From the IMG/VR virus record IMGVR_UViG_3300021964_000108, positions 1 through 50,279 of that record: a stretch of 50,279 nucleotides of DNA. One strand, written 5' to 3'. The position numbers and the translations under genes are program-made. Under the pieces are notes generated by a model. The model saw nothing but the letters and a program-made list of their open reading frames with translations, was not told the origin of the DNA and made no database searches. This stretch comes from a virus. The first letter of the stretch is position 1; each line of letters starts with the position of its first letter. Shown here piece after piece: positions 17,120 through 24,827 of this stretch.

Positions 17120-17517
17120 ACTTGAAACTCCTCTCTCATGTCATTGAATGCGGCTCTGGCGTACTTGTTTGTGTCAAACTCAGAGCGCGAGTTAATTCCC
17201 AACTGCCCCTTCAACACATCAACCGCATTCTCTTCATTGACCTCAAGCTCTGTCCCACGGAGCAACCATGTCTGAAACTTTACGTTACGACACAGCGCCC
17301 CACAGGAAGCCTTCAGTCTGTCGATCTCCTCCTTGTTGGATTCGACCCTTTCGTACTCATCAATCTTAGCCATAGCGACCATGTATCGAGAGCCGACCCA
17401 GTCAGTCATGAGACTGGCGGGGCAATCATCTGGATGAACAGCGAGCTTGAGCACGATGCCATCCGATGACTGAGTCATAGAGATCTTCACTCCCTCGAAA
17501 TGGACAGCGTCTACCAC
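17095..17517 (-). CDS. Conserved phage hypothetical protein (140 aa)
   Basis: It starts at GTG 17517 behind GAGGTG. The N-terminal half is beta-rich and includes HPDDCPASLMTDWVGSRYMV, a pattern shared by small proteins in phage recombination blocks. The C-terminal half is helical. No catalytic motif is seen. Position between HTH and SSB-like genes suggests a recombination or replication accessory, but no family function is known to me. Confidence 0.6.
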   Translation of the reverse strand: MVDAVHFEGVKISMTQSSDGIVLKLAVHPDDCPASLMTDWVGSRYMVAMAKIDEYERVESNKEEIDRLKASCGALCRNVKFQTWLLRGTELEVNEENAVDVLKGQLGINSRSEFDTNKYARAAFNDMREEFQVWLKNSAR

Positions 17518-17720
17518 CGTGAAGACACCTCGCCATCCCGACTTGCATCAATGATGTCAATGTCACCGATGATGTACCCAGAACGCTTCAGAGTCTCCTG
17601 AAAGTTACGCTCCTGTTCTTCGACCTTTCTGATCGCGTCCTCTTGATTCTTAGCACTCACAGCCTTAGCGCGAGTGAAGTCAACGGTATAGGTCACGATG
17701 TATTTATGGTTTCCAGACAT
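17511..17720 (-). CDS. Hypothetical protein (69 aa)
   Basis: Starts at ATG 17720, sharing one base with the upstream TGA (TGATG), with GGGATGAAG as ribosome site. It has a beta strand (YIVTYTVDF), then a charged helix with AVSAKNQEDAIRKVEEQE, as in small phage proteins carrying a double-stranded-RNA-binding-like or ferredoxin-like fold. No function is recognised. Confidence 0.6.
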   Translation of the reverse strand: MSGNHKYIVTYTVDFTRAKAVSAKNQEDAIRKVEEQERNFQETLKRSGYIIGDIDIIDASRDGEVSSRW

Positions 17721-18019
17721 CACTTCATCCCCGCAGATAAACGGCGTAGGTGATCAACAGCGTACTTAATGAAGTGCTGTGATGGCTCAGATTCCATCGA
17801 GCTTTTGATGATCGCCTCCCTGTTTGATCGTGCTAGCACTGCGATCTGCGCTCTCTGCAAAGCAGAGGACAACTCTTGTGCAGTTGTGAAGTTAAGCTCT
17901 TCGATGACAGGGTCACCGTTGATGTAGACAGTCACAGCTCCGGAGTGCTTACCGTTCTTGTGAATGTCGTACTCGACAACGCTACCATCAAACTCTTCAT
18001 TCAGTGTAAAACCAGTCAT
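17720..18019 (-). CDS. Hypothetical protein (99 aa)
   Basis: ATG 18019 follows GAGGAG and overlaps the preceding stop (ATGA). Residues 8-40 form beta strands (VVEYDIHKNGKHSGAVTVYI). Residues 45-99 are helical. No metal or nucleotide motif is visible. Its tight coupling within the leftward recombination block is the only hint of role. Confidence 0.6.
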   Translation of the reverse strand: MTGFTLNEEFDGSVVEYDIHKNGKHSGAVTVYINGDPVIEELNFTTAQELSSALQRAQIAVLARSNREAIIKSSMESEPSQHFIKYAVDHLRRLSAGMK

Positions 18020-18282
18020 GAGTTATGCTCCTCAAATAATTTCTCTGCAATGGGTATTGGTTCAATCCCTTGCAGTGCCCACCATAATCGCTCATCGCCG
18101 AATGCGTGAAGCTCCATGTGGTGAGTGTGACAAAGAGGCACACACCAGTTGTCTCCAACCTTCATTCCCATCGCATTAGGCTCAGCGAATGTAAGATGAT
18201 GTGCCTCTGATTCAAACCCACATACGAGGCAAGGTCTGCCTCGCAGGGTTTTAAGGTACGCTTTAGAACGGAATCTTGTCAT
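18016..18282 (-). CDS. HNH-type zinc endonuclease-like protein (88 aa)
   Basis: After the start, RPCLVCG supplies CxxC, AHH is a likely catalytic His pair, and CHTHHMELH supplies the second metal site. This matches DUF968/Ref-like phage HNH proteins. ATG 18282 is preferred to an upstream ATG at 18354 that would overlap the SSB-like gene by 92 bases, although the ribosome site at 18282 is weak. Related proteins nick or cut DNA during recombination. Confidence 0.7.
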   Translation of the reverse strand: MTRFRSKAYLKTLRGRPCLVCGFESEAHHLTFAEPNAMGMKVGDNWCVPLCHTHHMELHAFGDERLWWALQGIEPIPIAEKLFEEHNS

Positions 18283-18577
18283 CAGTCGGCGGAGCCGGTG
18301 TGAAAGACTGCCCTGCCGGAGCAGATGGTGCACTTGCATCTTCTGGCTTGACATAAGGCTTGTTCGCTTGGATAGACAGATACTTCCCTGCCTTATCGCT
18401 GTGCTTTGTCCAAGCCACTAACTCGACCTTGCCGAACTGTTGGCCCGAATTAACTTGACTCTGCATCAAGCTGAGCAGTTCAGGAGTTAGCTCCAACTCA
18501 CCCCGTAGATCTGGATGAGTCTCTTTCTCTTTGCGATTGTTCGTGAACAACGCGCCGCGTGGTTTATCGTAAGCCAT
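18263..18577 (-). CDS. SSB-like protein with acidic C-terminal tail (104 aa)
   Basis: The N-terminus (RGALFTNNRKEKETHPDLRG) followed by beta strands (KVELVAWTKHSDKAGKYLSI) resembles small OB-fold-type phage proteins. A Pro/Ala/Ser linker leads to the end DDKIPF, which closely matches the DDIPF tail bacterial single-stranded DNA-binding proteins use to recruit partners. It starts in a TAATG overlap with GGAG upstream. It probably coats single-stranded DNA for the adjacent DUF1071 protein. The linker codons hold a near-copy of the palindrome at 18328-18339 with one mismatch. Confidence 0.65.
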   Translation of the reverse strand: MAYDKPRGALFTNNRKEKETHPDLRGELELTPELLSLMQSQVNSGQQFGKVELVAWTKHSDKAGKYLSIQANKPYVKPEDASAPSAPAGQSFTPAPPTDDKIPF

Positions 18578-19218
18578 TACTTCGTCTCCTTGAGTTCGTT
18601 GGCTTTAGCTGTGAACGCTTCGTATACCCGCTTGTAGTTGTCGGGATCGAGGTTCTCGAGGTGCTCGATTGGTTGCTTATTGATCGCCCAATACTGGCGT
18701 AAGCTGTCGAGCGTTTTATCATTACCTTGAATAAAGGTAAGAATGATTTCGGCAACAGCAGTCAAGTCAGTGACCTGCTCCTTGTTACCTTCGGTATCCT
18801 GCACCGAGTAAGACACAGGTGCATCAGGATTCATGGTCTCGCCTTGGTATATGTACATACCTAATCCCATATAGGCTAGGCACTTGACAAGACACCGTTG
18901 ATAGGCGGAGTTCACTGCAAAGCAGTCAGGGTTATGGACCGGCTTGTTCTTGAAATCAAGAACCGGAAGCATCTCAGTGACATCCTCAAGGACAGTGCCC
19001 GAATCAGATTCAATCCAGACCCGAACACCAACCATCTCTGAGCCATCGCTCATCTTTGAGGAGCCCAACTTCTCAAAGCGAGCTTGTGGATACAGCTCCT
19101 TGAGAGTCTTCCAAGCCCAAGCCCAAGACAGGTATGTGAACCCGTTCTTGACCTCTGTGTGGGCGTTACAGTCAATGACAGACAGCGTCTCCCAGACTGA
19201 CTTAGATTTTGTTGGCAT
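18577..19218 (-). CDS. DUF1071 family, probable single-strand annealing protein (213 aa)
   Basis: The N-terminal domain has NGFTYLSWAWAWKTLKELYP, the hallmark of DUF1071 phage proteins. These are generally treated as Rad52/Sak-like annealing proteins because of their operon partners. ATG 19218 (GAAGGAAC upstream) is chosen over a further upstream ATG at 19257. It lies between an SSB-like gene and, one gene upstream, a Cas4/RecB-like exonuclease, the usual set of a phage recombination system. The C-terminal 70 residues are a separate helical tail. Confidence 0.7.
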   Translation of the reverse strand: MPTKSKSVWETLSVIDCNAHTEVKNGFTYLSWAWAWKTLKELYPQARFEKLGSSKMSDGSEMVGVRVWIESDSGTVLEDVTEMLPVLDFKNKPVHNPDCFAVNSAYQRCLVKCLAYMGLGMYIYQGETMNPDAPVSYSVQDTEGNKEQVTDLTAVAEIILTFIQGNDKTLDSLRQYWAINKQPIEHLENLDPDNYKRVYEAFTAKANELKETK

Positions 19219-19915
19219 ACTTTGTTCCTTCGAAAATAAACTTGTATAGCTCTGCACCCATCTTCCTAGGCTGAATCCTGTAAGGCAGTCTAGTCATCTC
19301 GTAATCTGAGATCTCTCCAGTCTTAGCCATGTCTCGTATGTGTCTGTACTTCAGCCCACCACTTTTCCTGATACGGCTAGCAACGATCTTGGCCACCTGA
19401 ATCACCCGCTCTTCGGATATTCTTGGGCCATGCTTGCGTGGCTCTATTTGCCTGCTGATCACAAAATCTAGATCAGGATTGGATTCATCAGTTTTATTTA
19501 TCGCCTTGTTGACAACCTCGACTGGCTTTAACCAGTCAACATCAGGAAGGCACTCCTGCTTTGGAGTCTCCAATCGCGGCTCCACAATCCGATCACTATT
19601 CAGTGACAGACCCTCCTTTGCAAGGGCATCCTCTATTTCTAGCAAGCTTTTCTTCCCGAGATTTGGAAGTTTCATCAGCCCAATGTGCGTCAATCGGGTC
19701 AGCTCCTCCACTGTGTAAACACCCTCCGCCATGAGGCAGTTTATAGACCTCTGTGTGATAGGGAGTGTATTAATATGCCGACCAAGCTTGCCGGTTTCCG
19801 CGTCCATCTTTCTTAGAAGATCGGTTAGCACTTGTTTATGGTAAGAGTGGATGTTAAGTAGTTCATCAACCCCCCTTAACTCATCACTGATGAGCTTCTT
19901 CATTGCATCAGACAT
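19202..19915 (-). CDS. Protein with an RNA polymerase alpha C-terminal-like domain (237 aa)
   Basis: Residues 50-103 match the host RNA polymerase alpha CTD, which binds promoter UP elements and activators. The two helix-hairpin-helix blocks QRSINCLMAEG and LPNLGKKSLLEIED are present. Residues equal to the E. coli DNA contacts are all kept: R56 (R265), N59 (N268), C60 (C269), G87 (G296), K89 (K298), S90 (S299), E93 (E302). The N-terminal 45 residues are helical. Residues 150-237 form a second, basic domain of unknown type. ATG 19915 has AAGGAGACGAG upstream. It has no alpha N-terminal domain, so it is not a subunit copy. It probably regulates transcription or binds A/T-rich DNA. Confidence 0.8.
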   Translation of the reverse strand: MSDAMKKLISDELRGVDELLNIHSYHKQVLTDLLRKMDAETGKLGRHINTLPITQRSINCLMAEGVYTVEELTRLTHIGLMKLPNLGKKSLLEIEDALAKEGLSLNSDRIVEPRLETPKQECLPDVDWLKPVEVVNKAINKTDESNPDLDFVISRQIEPRKHGPRISEERVIQVAKIVASRIRKSGGLKYRHIRDMAKTGEISDYEMTRLPYRIQPRKMGAELYKFIFEGTKYANKI

Positions 19916-20792
19916 TTCTCGTCTCCTTATGCTGATCACAGAACTGAGCGACACCACAGAAGTTCTCACCGCAACGTGTGTATTCTCCTAAGCGACACTC
20001 GATATAAAGTGCATCTGCACCTTTTTGGTTGTTGATAAAGAGCTCTGCTTCACGCTCTGAATCAAACAGCTTCACCGCAGACTTGCGGCCCTTCTTCATG
20101 ACCGCCCAACGTGTAGGCTTAGCCCAACGCTCTGCATCCGTACAGAGAGGGAGCGGATCAGTGAAGTCAAAATTCTGCTGACACCCTTGATGCGCAGTGA
20201 TGCGCTTGCCAATGTAGTCCTGACGCTCCTCAAACGTCCATGAAGGAACATCAATGACTTGGATATTGGCTTGGGGGTAGCCAGCAGAAACCTTTGCTTG
20301 CCGCCGAGACCAGTCTCTGACAATGGCGACAATGCGAAGATCGTTGACAGGCATATCCTTGTTCTTCTGTACAAGGTATGCATAGCAATTCAGTTGTCTT
20401 TCCCACTCAGGCTTGTCGTTCATGACAGCCCAAGAAGAACAGACCTTGTAATCCATGATGGTGATTGAGCCATCGGGCTCGTACTTCTGCACATCGATGG
20501 CGCCCGAAAGAGTCCACCCGAACATCTCAGTAAAGAGACGCTCTTCATAGACCTCATCAGGCAAAGGCTCAGATTGCTCAAGGATATGATGACATGCAGT
20601 CCCAAGAAGGGAGTAGGTCATGTCGGTAACATCCATCTGCAATTGATCGGCGTGCAGACTCCTCAGCATCGATATGCGAGGAGAGTCAATCAGCGTGGTG
20701 ACACTGATGTCAGCCTTGCCTTTCGAATACTTGTCACTCTTTGCACAGCGAATGAACTGTTCTGGCACAGCGTGGTTATTTGTGATAATCAT
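19908..20792 (-). CDS. Cas4/RecB-like PD-(D/E)XK exonuclease, Fe-S type (294 aa)
   Basis: Motifs in order: G64-T-A-C-H68-H69, D100 in LSGAIDV, D114-Y-K116, and Q133...Y137. These are the RecB-type nuclease core. The C-terminus has cysteines C266, C274, C279 and C285, in the place where Cas4/AddB proteins hold a 4Fe-4S cluster. It probably resects DNA ends to feed the DUF1071 annealing protein downstream. It is the first gene of the leftward block. GGGAGACATT precedes ATG 20792, and the divergent RusA gene starts 53 bases away. Confidence 0.85.
   Translation of the reverse strand: MIITNNHAVPEQFIRCAKSDKYSKGKADISVTTLIDSPRISMLRSLHADQLQMDVTDMTYSLLGTACHHILEQSEPLPDEVYEERLFTEMFGWTLSGAIDVQKYEPDGSITIMDYKVCSSWAVMNDKPEWERQLNCYAYLVQKNKDMPVNDLRIVAIVRDWSRRQAKVSAGYPQANIQVIDVPSWTFEERQDYIGKRITAHQGCQQNFDFTDPLPLCTDAERWAKPTRWAVMKKGRKSAVKLFDSEREAELFINNQKGADALYIECRLGEYTRCGENFCGVAQFCDQHKETRNV
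20009..20020. repeat. Distributed palindrome copy (GTGCATCTGCAC), intragenic
   Basis: Falls in the minus-strand exonuclease gene, encoding G-A-D-A on that strand. It sits in the C-terminal part just before the cysteine cluster. Confidence 0.8.
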
Positions 20793-20844
20793 AATGTCTC
20801 CCGTGGTTTACAACCATGACACATATTAACAGGTATGAACAACT
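20793..20844. promoter_or_regulatory. Divergent promoter gap with inverted repeat
   Basis: The 52-base gap separates the leftward exonuclease and rightward RusA genes. It contains the inverted repeat TGGTT-TAC-AACCA at 20804-20816, a likely operator controlling both directions. CCCGTGGTTT is also found at about 30472 in the other large control gap. No convincing -35/-10 pair could be assigned. Confidence 0.45.
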
Positions 20845-21243
20845 ATGCAACCCCTTGAACAAAAAAAATTACCCTTGTCTTTCTGGATCATCGGCGAACC
20901 TGCTAGTAAAGCAAACTCGCGTAGAATGGTAAGTATTAAAGGGAGACCTCGTCTTATCAAATCGCAGAAGGCTCTTGACTACTGCAAGACCTTTGCTAAA
21001 CAATGTCCTCAACTGGATGATTTGATTGAAGATGATTTAGTAGTACACTTGCATGTGTATTACGCAAGCCGCAGACCGGATCTAGATGAGTCGGTTATAT
21101 TGGATGAGATGCAAGGAAAGATCTACAAAAATGACAGGCAAGTCAAAGTAAAACATGTTTACTGGCACCTCGACAGAGATAATCCAAGATCACACATCCG
21201 CATTGAGGCTTTGGAGAGCGGTGATATCCCAAGCATTGTATGA
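20845..21243 (+). CDS. RusA-family Holliday junction resolvase (132 aa)
   Basis: RusA enzymes cut four-way DNA junctions as dimers using acidic residues. Here D79 and D81 (RRPDLDE) and D97 (YKNDRQV) correspond to the family's D70, D72 and D91, and the N-terminal SKANSRR loop is also typical. The length is normal. It would resolve replication or recombination intermediates before packaging. It heads a rightward block with the primase-helicase. Confidence 0.88.
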   Translation: MQPLEQKKLPLSFWIIGEPASKANSRRMVSIKGRPRLIKSQKALDYCKTFAKQCPQLDDLIEDDLVVHLHVYYASRRPDLDESVILDEMQGKIYKNDRQVKVKHVYWHLDRDNPRSHIRIEALESGDIPSIV

Positions 21244-21439
21244 TGCCGCAAGTGAGAAGCGGTACAATCGTGTGCCTGTTGCACGATGGCTTTTGACTGA
21301 AGACTTTGAGACTGTCTGTGGGATGGCCAGTCTCCACCCGATCACAATAAGAAGATTGTTCGCGCAGGTACTTAACGAAACGCCCGTCAGGGCTCAAGTA
21401 ATCTGCAAGAAATTAGTGGACGAAATAGAACAACTGTAA
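21221..21439 (+). CDS. Small helical, possibly HTH, protein (72 aa)
   Basis: GTG 21221 is chosen with GGAG at 21213-21216, overlapping RusA by 23 bases. A longer ATG version at 21155 would overlap by 89 bases. The sequence holds a compact helical domain with RVPVARWLLTEDFETVCGMA then HPITIRRLFAQVL, which could be a small DNA-binding unit. The gene ends 12 bases before the primase-helicase. Function unknown. Confidence 0.6.
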   Translation: MISQALYDAASEKRYNRVPVARWLLTEDFETVCGMASLHPITIRRLFAQVLNETPVRAQVICKKLVDEIEQL

Positions 21440-21451
21440 CTGGGAGGTTGC

Positions 21452-23221
21452 ATGACTACCGAAGAAGCACTGGCTCAATACGCCCGTGATCTGCCTATTG
21501 GGCAGTACAAAAAGAAATGCCCTAGCTGTTCAGGGGAAAGAAGTAAGAAGTCCGATCCATGCCTGTCTGTACAGGTTGCACCCGACAAGATGGTATACAA
21601 GTGCCACCATTGCCAGATGGACGGCATCATTCCATTCAGGGAGCGTCACCAAATGGTTCAAATGCACAATTTCGAAGAAGCCAAAGTAAGAAAAGTTGAT
21701 CACCTCCCTCTGACAGAGGACGCGCTCGACTGGCTAGATGCGCGAGGCATCTCTCAGAGCACTGCAAACGCAGTCAAAGTATTCTCCACCACTCACTGGA
21801 TCAACGCAGAGGGAGCGAAGGTTCCATGCATTGGTTTCCCATACCATGAGAGCGGCAAAGAGAAGGGGGCGAAGATCCGCTCCCTCTCGACCAAAGGTTT
21901 CTCCTGCACCAGTCCGTTGCGTACATTCTTTAACGTGGACAGCATCGAAGAGAACGACATCCTGATCATCTGCGAAGGTGAGATGGACGCGCTGTCTTTG
22001 ATCGAAGCCGGAATGACATCTGTTGTCAGTGTGCCCAACGGTGCAGTGGCCAAGCTTTCTGATGGATCAATCGACCCAAGGGAAGACAAGTCGTTCTCGT
22101 TCCTGTGGGACTCCAAGGATCTACTTGATGCGGCATCAAAGATTGTCATCGCAACAGACGCAGACAAAGCAGGCCAGACCATGGCCGAAGAGCTCGCTCG
22201 TCGCATTGGCAGAGACCGGTGTTGGAAAGTTGAATGGCCACAAGGATGCAAGGACGCAAACGATGTGCTCTGCGAGCATGGAGGGGACGTTCTGGCTGAC
22301 TTGGTTGTCAACTGTAAACCATGGCCTATCGTTGGCATCTATGATGCAGACCACTTTGCTGATGAGGTTCGCAGTATTTATCTAAATGGTTTCGGAGGCG
22401 GAGCTACAACAGGATACGTTGGTCTGGATGAGTATTACACTGTGGTAGCAGGACAGCTTACTGTGGTGACAGGAGTGCCTAGCTCAGGTAAGTCAGAGTT
22501 CGTTGATCAGATCATGGTCAATCAAGCGAAGCAGTTTGGGGTGAAGTTTGCGATCTGTAGTTTCGAGAACGAGCCAAAGCTCCACATCGCCAAGCTGTTA
22601 GCCAAGCACAGAGAGAAGCCTTTCTTTGAGGGGCCAACACAAAGAATGAGTGAAGAGGAACTGGATGAGTCTCTTGCATTTATCGATGAGCACTTCACGT
22701 TTCTTTCATACAAGGACGGGAAGCTTGCATCACTGGATGACATTCTTGAGCGGCTGAAGATTGCGGTGATGCGTCATGGCATCAGAGGTGCGGTCATTGA
22801 TCCATATAACTACATCGCTCGCGACCACAACATGTCAGAGACTGACTGGATCAGTGAGATGCTGACTCGAGTGTGTGCTTTCGCGCCCAGCTATGATGTT
22901 CACATCTGGTTTGTGGCACACCCCACCAAGATGCAACGGGACAATGGTAAAATTCCAGTACCCAAGGGTTATGACATATCTGGATCTGCGGCTTGGTTCG
23001 CAAAGGCTGACTGCGGCATTACCGTGCATCGCCCGAACTATGAAACCACAGACGTTGAGATCCATGTATGGAAGTGTCGGTTCTCTTGGGTAGGTAAGCA
23101 GGGGGAGTGTAAGCTCACCTATGATCCTTCAACGTCAACGTACAGGGATTACAATGATCGGTACTTCAGCACCCACTTCAGCGGCAAGAAAAAATACATT
23201 GAAGCCGAAGTCCCCTTCTGA
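21452..23221 (+). CDS. Bifunctional primase-helicase, T7 gp4-like (589 aa)
   Basis: It primes and unwinds DNA at the replication fork. The zinc-binding domain has C23, C26, C51 and C54. The TOPRIM primase core has CEGEMDALS near 172-180 and ATDADKAGQ near 232. The RecA-like helicase has Walker A GVPSSGKS near 340-347, a FENEP strand near 370, Walker B GAVIDPYN near 446, and a sensor HIWFVAHP near 484. The length is near that of T7 gp4 (566 aa). The ribosome site is GGGAGG. No DNA polymerase partner is in the window, so it lies outside or comes from the host. Confidence 0.92.
   Translation: MTTEEALAQYARDLPIGQYKKKCPSCSGERSKKSDPCLSVQVAPDKMVYKCHHCQMDGIIPFRERHQMVQMHNFEEAKVRKVDHLPLTEDALDWLDARGISQSTANAVKVFSTTHWINAEGAKVPCIGFPYHESGKEKGAKIRSLSTKGFSCTSPLRTFFNVDSIEENDILIICEGEMDALSLIEAGMTSVVSVPNGAVAKLSDGSIDPREDKSFSFLWDSKDLLDAASKIVIATDADKAGQTMAEELARRIGRDRCWKVEWPQGCKDANDVLCEHGGDVLADLVVNCKPWPIVGIYDADHFADEVRSIYLNGFGGGATTGYVGLDEYYTVVAGQLTVVTGVPSSGKSEFVDQIMVNQAKQFGVKFAICSFENEPKLHIAKLLAKHREKPFFEGPTQRMSEEELDESLAFIDEHFTFLSYKDGKLASLDDILERLKIAVMRHGIRGAVIDPYNYIARDHNMSETDWISEMLTRVCAFAPSYDVHIWFVAHPTKMQRDNGKIPVPKGYDISGSAAWFAKADCGITVHRPNYETTDVEIHVWKCRFSWVGKQGECKLTYDPSTSTYRDYNDRYFSTHFSGKKKYIEAEVPF
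21656..21667. repeat. Distributed palindrome copy (GTTCAAATGCAC), intragenic
   Basis: Falls in the primase-helicase gene just after the zinc domain. Encodes V-Q-M-H, so it is read in a different frame from most intragenic copies. The T-rich flank is missing here. Confidence 0.7.
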
Positions 23222-23240
23222 GCCAAAGAAGAATGACACC

Positions 23241-23579
23241 ATGTGGGAGATCGACCGCATGCTTGTCAGACAGGACATTGATCTGGATGAACACGCTACA
23301 TTAGAGCAGTTCATCCATGATATTCATAACGTGAGGTTGTTCTCGCTTCCGCCTCAGACATTCGAGGTGAAGAGCTACACCGGCATGCCATCCTCAGGCA
23401 CTCAGCGCGAAGCAATTGCGTGGAAGAAACTCAGCAAGATCAGAGATCGATTCAAGAAGCACAGCATCGAGCTCGACACCATGATGATGGACTTGGGATT
23501 GGATGAGTCGAAAGACTATGACATGACCATGGTCAAGAAGGGAGTGGAGATCCTGAATCAGTTCTATCAGGACTGGTAA
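23241..23579 (+). CDS. Hypothetical protein downstream of primase-helicase (112 aa)
   Basis: ATG 23241, 20 bases after the helicase stop and behind AAGAAG, is preferred to an earlier start inside the helicase gene. The protein is acidic and helical, with a region VKSYTGMPSSGTQREAIAWK and a helical C-terminus. No motif is recognised. It is the last gene of the rightward replication block. Confidence 0.55.
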   Translation: MWEIDRMLVRQDIDLDEHATLEQFIHDIHNVRLFSLPPQTFEVKSYTGMPSSGTQREAIAWKKLSKIRDRFKKHSIELDTMMMDLGLDESKDYDMTMVKKGVEILNQFYQDW

Positions 23580-23581
23580 AA

Positions 23582-23593
23582 GTTCAGTTGCAC
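23582..23593. repeat. Distributed palindrome copy (GTTCAGTTGCAC)
   Basis: Starts two bases after the stop of the 112-aa gene and is followed by CTTTTTTA. It lies between convergent transcription units. Confidence 0.85.
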
Positions 23594-23605
23594 TTTTTTA
23601 CAGGC

Positions 23606-23640
23606 AAAAAAAATGCCCCCTACGCAGAGCGCAGGAGGCA
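23606..23640 (-). terminator. Rho-independent terminator for the leftward block
   Basis: On the minus strand, AGGAGGCA (23633-23640) pairs with 23614-23621 with one G-U pair. The inner pair GCG/CGC extends the stem, and eight U residues follow. It ends leftward transcription coming from about 23820. Confidence 0.85.
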
Positions 23641-23820
23641 GGCTATTACATGGATTAACCGTGTTATGAGCCGGACGCCAGTAAGATGTAAAACCCTAGT
23701 CCGACAGGTAGGACAGCTTGATCTTGAAAGACCGCCAATTTATTCAAGGGGAGCGATCAGGCAAGACATCCATGTCCTTCAGCCCGTTGCCATCGGGCAC
23801 GAGGAAACTCCTACCTCCCC
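23641..23820 (-). ncRNA. Structured noncoding segment ending at the terminator
   Basis: No gene with a ribosome site fits here. The segment has an imperfect long hairpin (23641-23673), a GTCC/GGAC hairpin (about 23699-23714), and a tRNA-sized branched structure (23748-23820). The branched structure is closed by GGGGAG/CTCCCC and has three inner hairpins: AAGGACA-type at about 23763-23779, GCCCG/CGGGC at about 23782-23798, and AGGA/TCCT at about 23802-23812. It may be a small RNA or a long 3' untranslated end of the neighbouring gene. It is not a standard tRNA. Confidence 0.4.
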
Positions 23821-24710
23821 TATAATCCTAGAGCCTTGAGCGACTCAGCCTTGATACGGCGATCCATCAGTGCCTTGGCTTTATCCATGGTAAGCCCGAC
23901 AGCAGAGACCGGAAGGCCGTCACTGTTCTTTAATCGATGCGACTCCAGATAGTACACACTGTATTTCACCGGAGACCCCGATTCATAGTTCGCCCTGAGC
24001 TCCTGTATTTGGTCCATGATCGAGCCACGGTCTGAAGCGCAAGCATCCTGAAGCTCCTCATCAAGACGATTGAGGTTGTGCTTGAACACAGTGTCACCCA
24101 TGATCCCGAACATGCTCGCCTTGTAGCAGATCACACCCTGATCATTCATCACTGGGTTGCGGAACTTTTCTGAGTCGTACATGAATGCCTTCTTGCCACC
24201 GATGGTCAGGCACCCACGGTTGAGGCCAACACGGCTCAGCCATGAAGGTGAGACCAACATGCGACACTTGTGTGAGCCGCTATACGCTTTGCCTAGGTAG
24301 ATTACATCCGGACGCTTTACAGAATCTCCATCAAAAGAGATGAAGTTGACATCATAGTGCCAGTCGTAGGTCCTGCCCTCCTGACCATACAAGACCTCAC
24401 TCAGCACTGACCGGCAACGACTGATCGCCTTGCGGACCTTCTTGTCGAATCCGGATGACTCGACTGACCGTGAACTGGTCCGAATCTCTTTGATGATATC
24501 GATCCACTTCTTGATGTCGTTGCTTAGTGTACTGGCATAGGAGCCATACTCTCTCTCAAGCAGTAACCCCCACTCAACAGCGTCACTTGAATGGGAGTTC
24601 TCTGGATCTGAGTACTTCTTCCTGACAGAGTAAGGCGCCTGAAGCCCCTCATACAATTCCTGAACGCGCTCCTTGGCATGAACCAGTGCGCGATAATCTG
24701 ATGCTTTCAT
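23820..24710 (-). CDS. Hypothetical protein (296 aa)
   Basis: ATG 24710 with GGAG upstream is preferred to an ATG nine codons earlier. The N-terminus is helical and highly charged. The middle (about 125-200) is mixed alpha/beta with aromatic residues (YDWHYDVNFISFDGD). The C-terminus is helical. No known catalytic motif was recognised. It is the last gene of the long leftward block, and its stop codon overlaps the closing stem of the structured segment. Confidence 0.6.
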   Translation of the reverse strand: MKASDYRALVHAKERVQELYEGLQAPYSVRKKYSDPENSHSSDAVEWGLLLEREYGSYASTLSNDIKKWIDIIKEIRTSSRSVESSGFDKKVRKAISRCRSVLSEVLYGQEGRTYDWHYDVNFISFDGDSVKRPDVIYLGKAYSGSHKCRMLVSPSWLSRVGLNRGCLTIGGKKAFMYDSEKFRNPVMNDQGVICYKASMFGIMGDTVFKHNLNRLDEELQDACASDRGSIMDQIQELRANYESGSPVKYSVYYLESHRLKNSDGLPVSAVGLTMDKAKALMDRRIKAESLKALGL

Positions 24711-24724
24711 AACATTCTCCAGTA

Positions 24725-24826
24725 TTAGAATTTCCATTTGTCCTCATCGCCCCAAAGGATATAGGCGATGACCAAGATAGGCACAGCCCACATCAAAGCG
24801 AGGGCTGTCGTTTCTGTTGTGTACAT
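24725..24826 (-). CDS. Small membrane peptide (33 aa)
   Basis: The frame runs from ATG 24826 to TAA at 24725-24727. GGAGAAGTGAC lies directly upstream. The product has one membrane segment (ALALMWAVPILVIAYILW) and a short charged tail. Ribosome site, tight spacing and hydrophobic design support a real gene. Function unknown; membrane or superinfection effects are possible. Confidence 0.6.
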   Translation of the reverse strand: MYTTETTALALMWAVPILVIAYILWGDEDKWKF

Positions 24827-24827
24827 G

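Noticed and set aside
17877-17888. GTGCAGTTGTGA as another palindrome copy
   Set aside because: The second half-site does not match TGMAC.
23748-23820. A tRNA gene
   Set aside because: Cloverleaf-like and 73 bases long, but lacks a T-loop, a proper seven-base acceptor stem and conserved tRNA bases.
23588-23839. An 83-codon rightward frame starting with TTG inside a palindrome copy
   Set aside because: No ribosome site, overlaps a clear leftward terminator and the 3' end of a well-supported leftward gene; the region is better explained as folded noncoding sequence.
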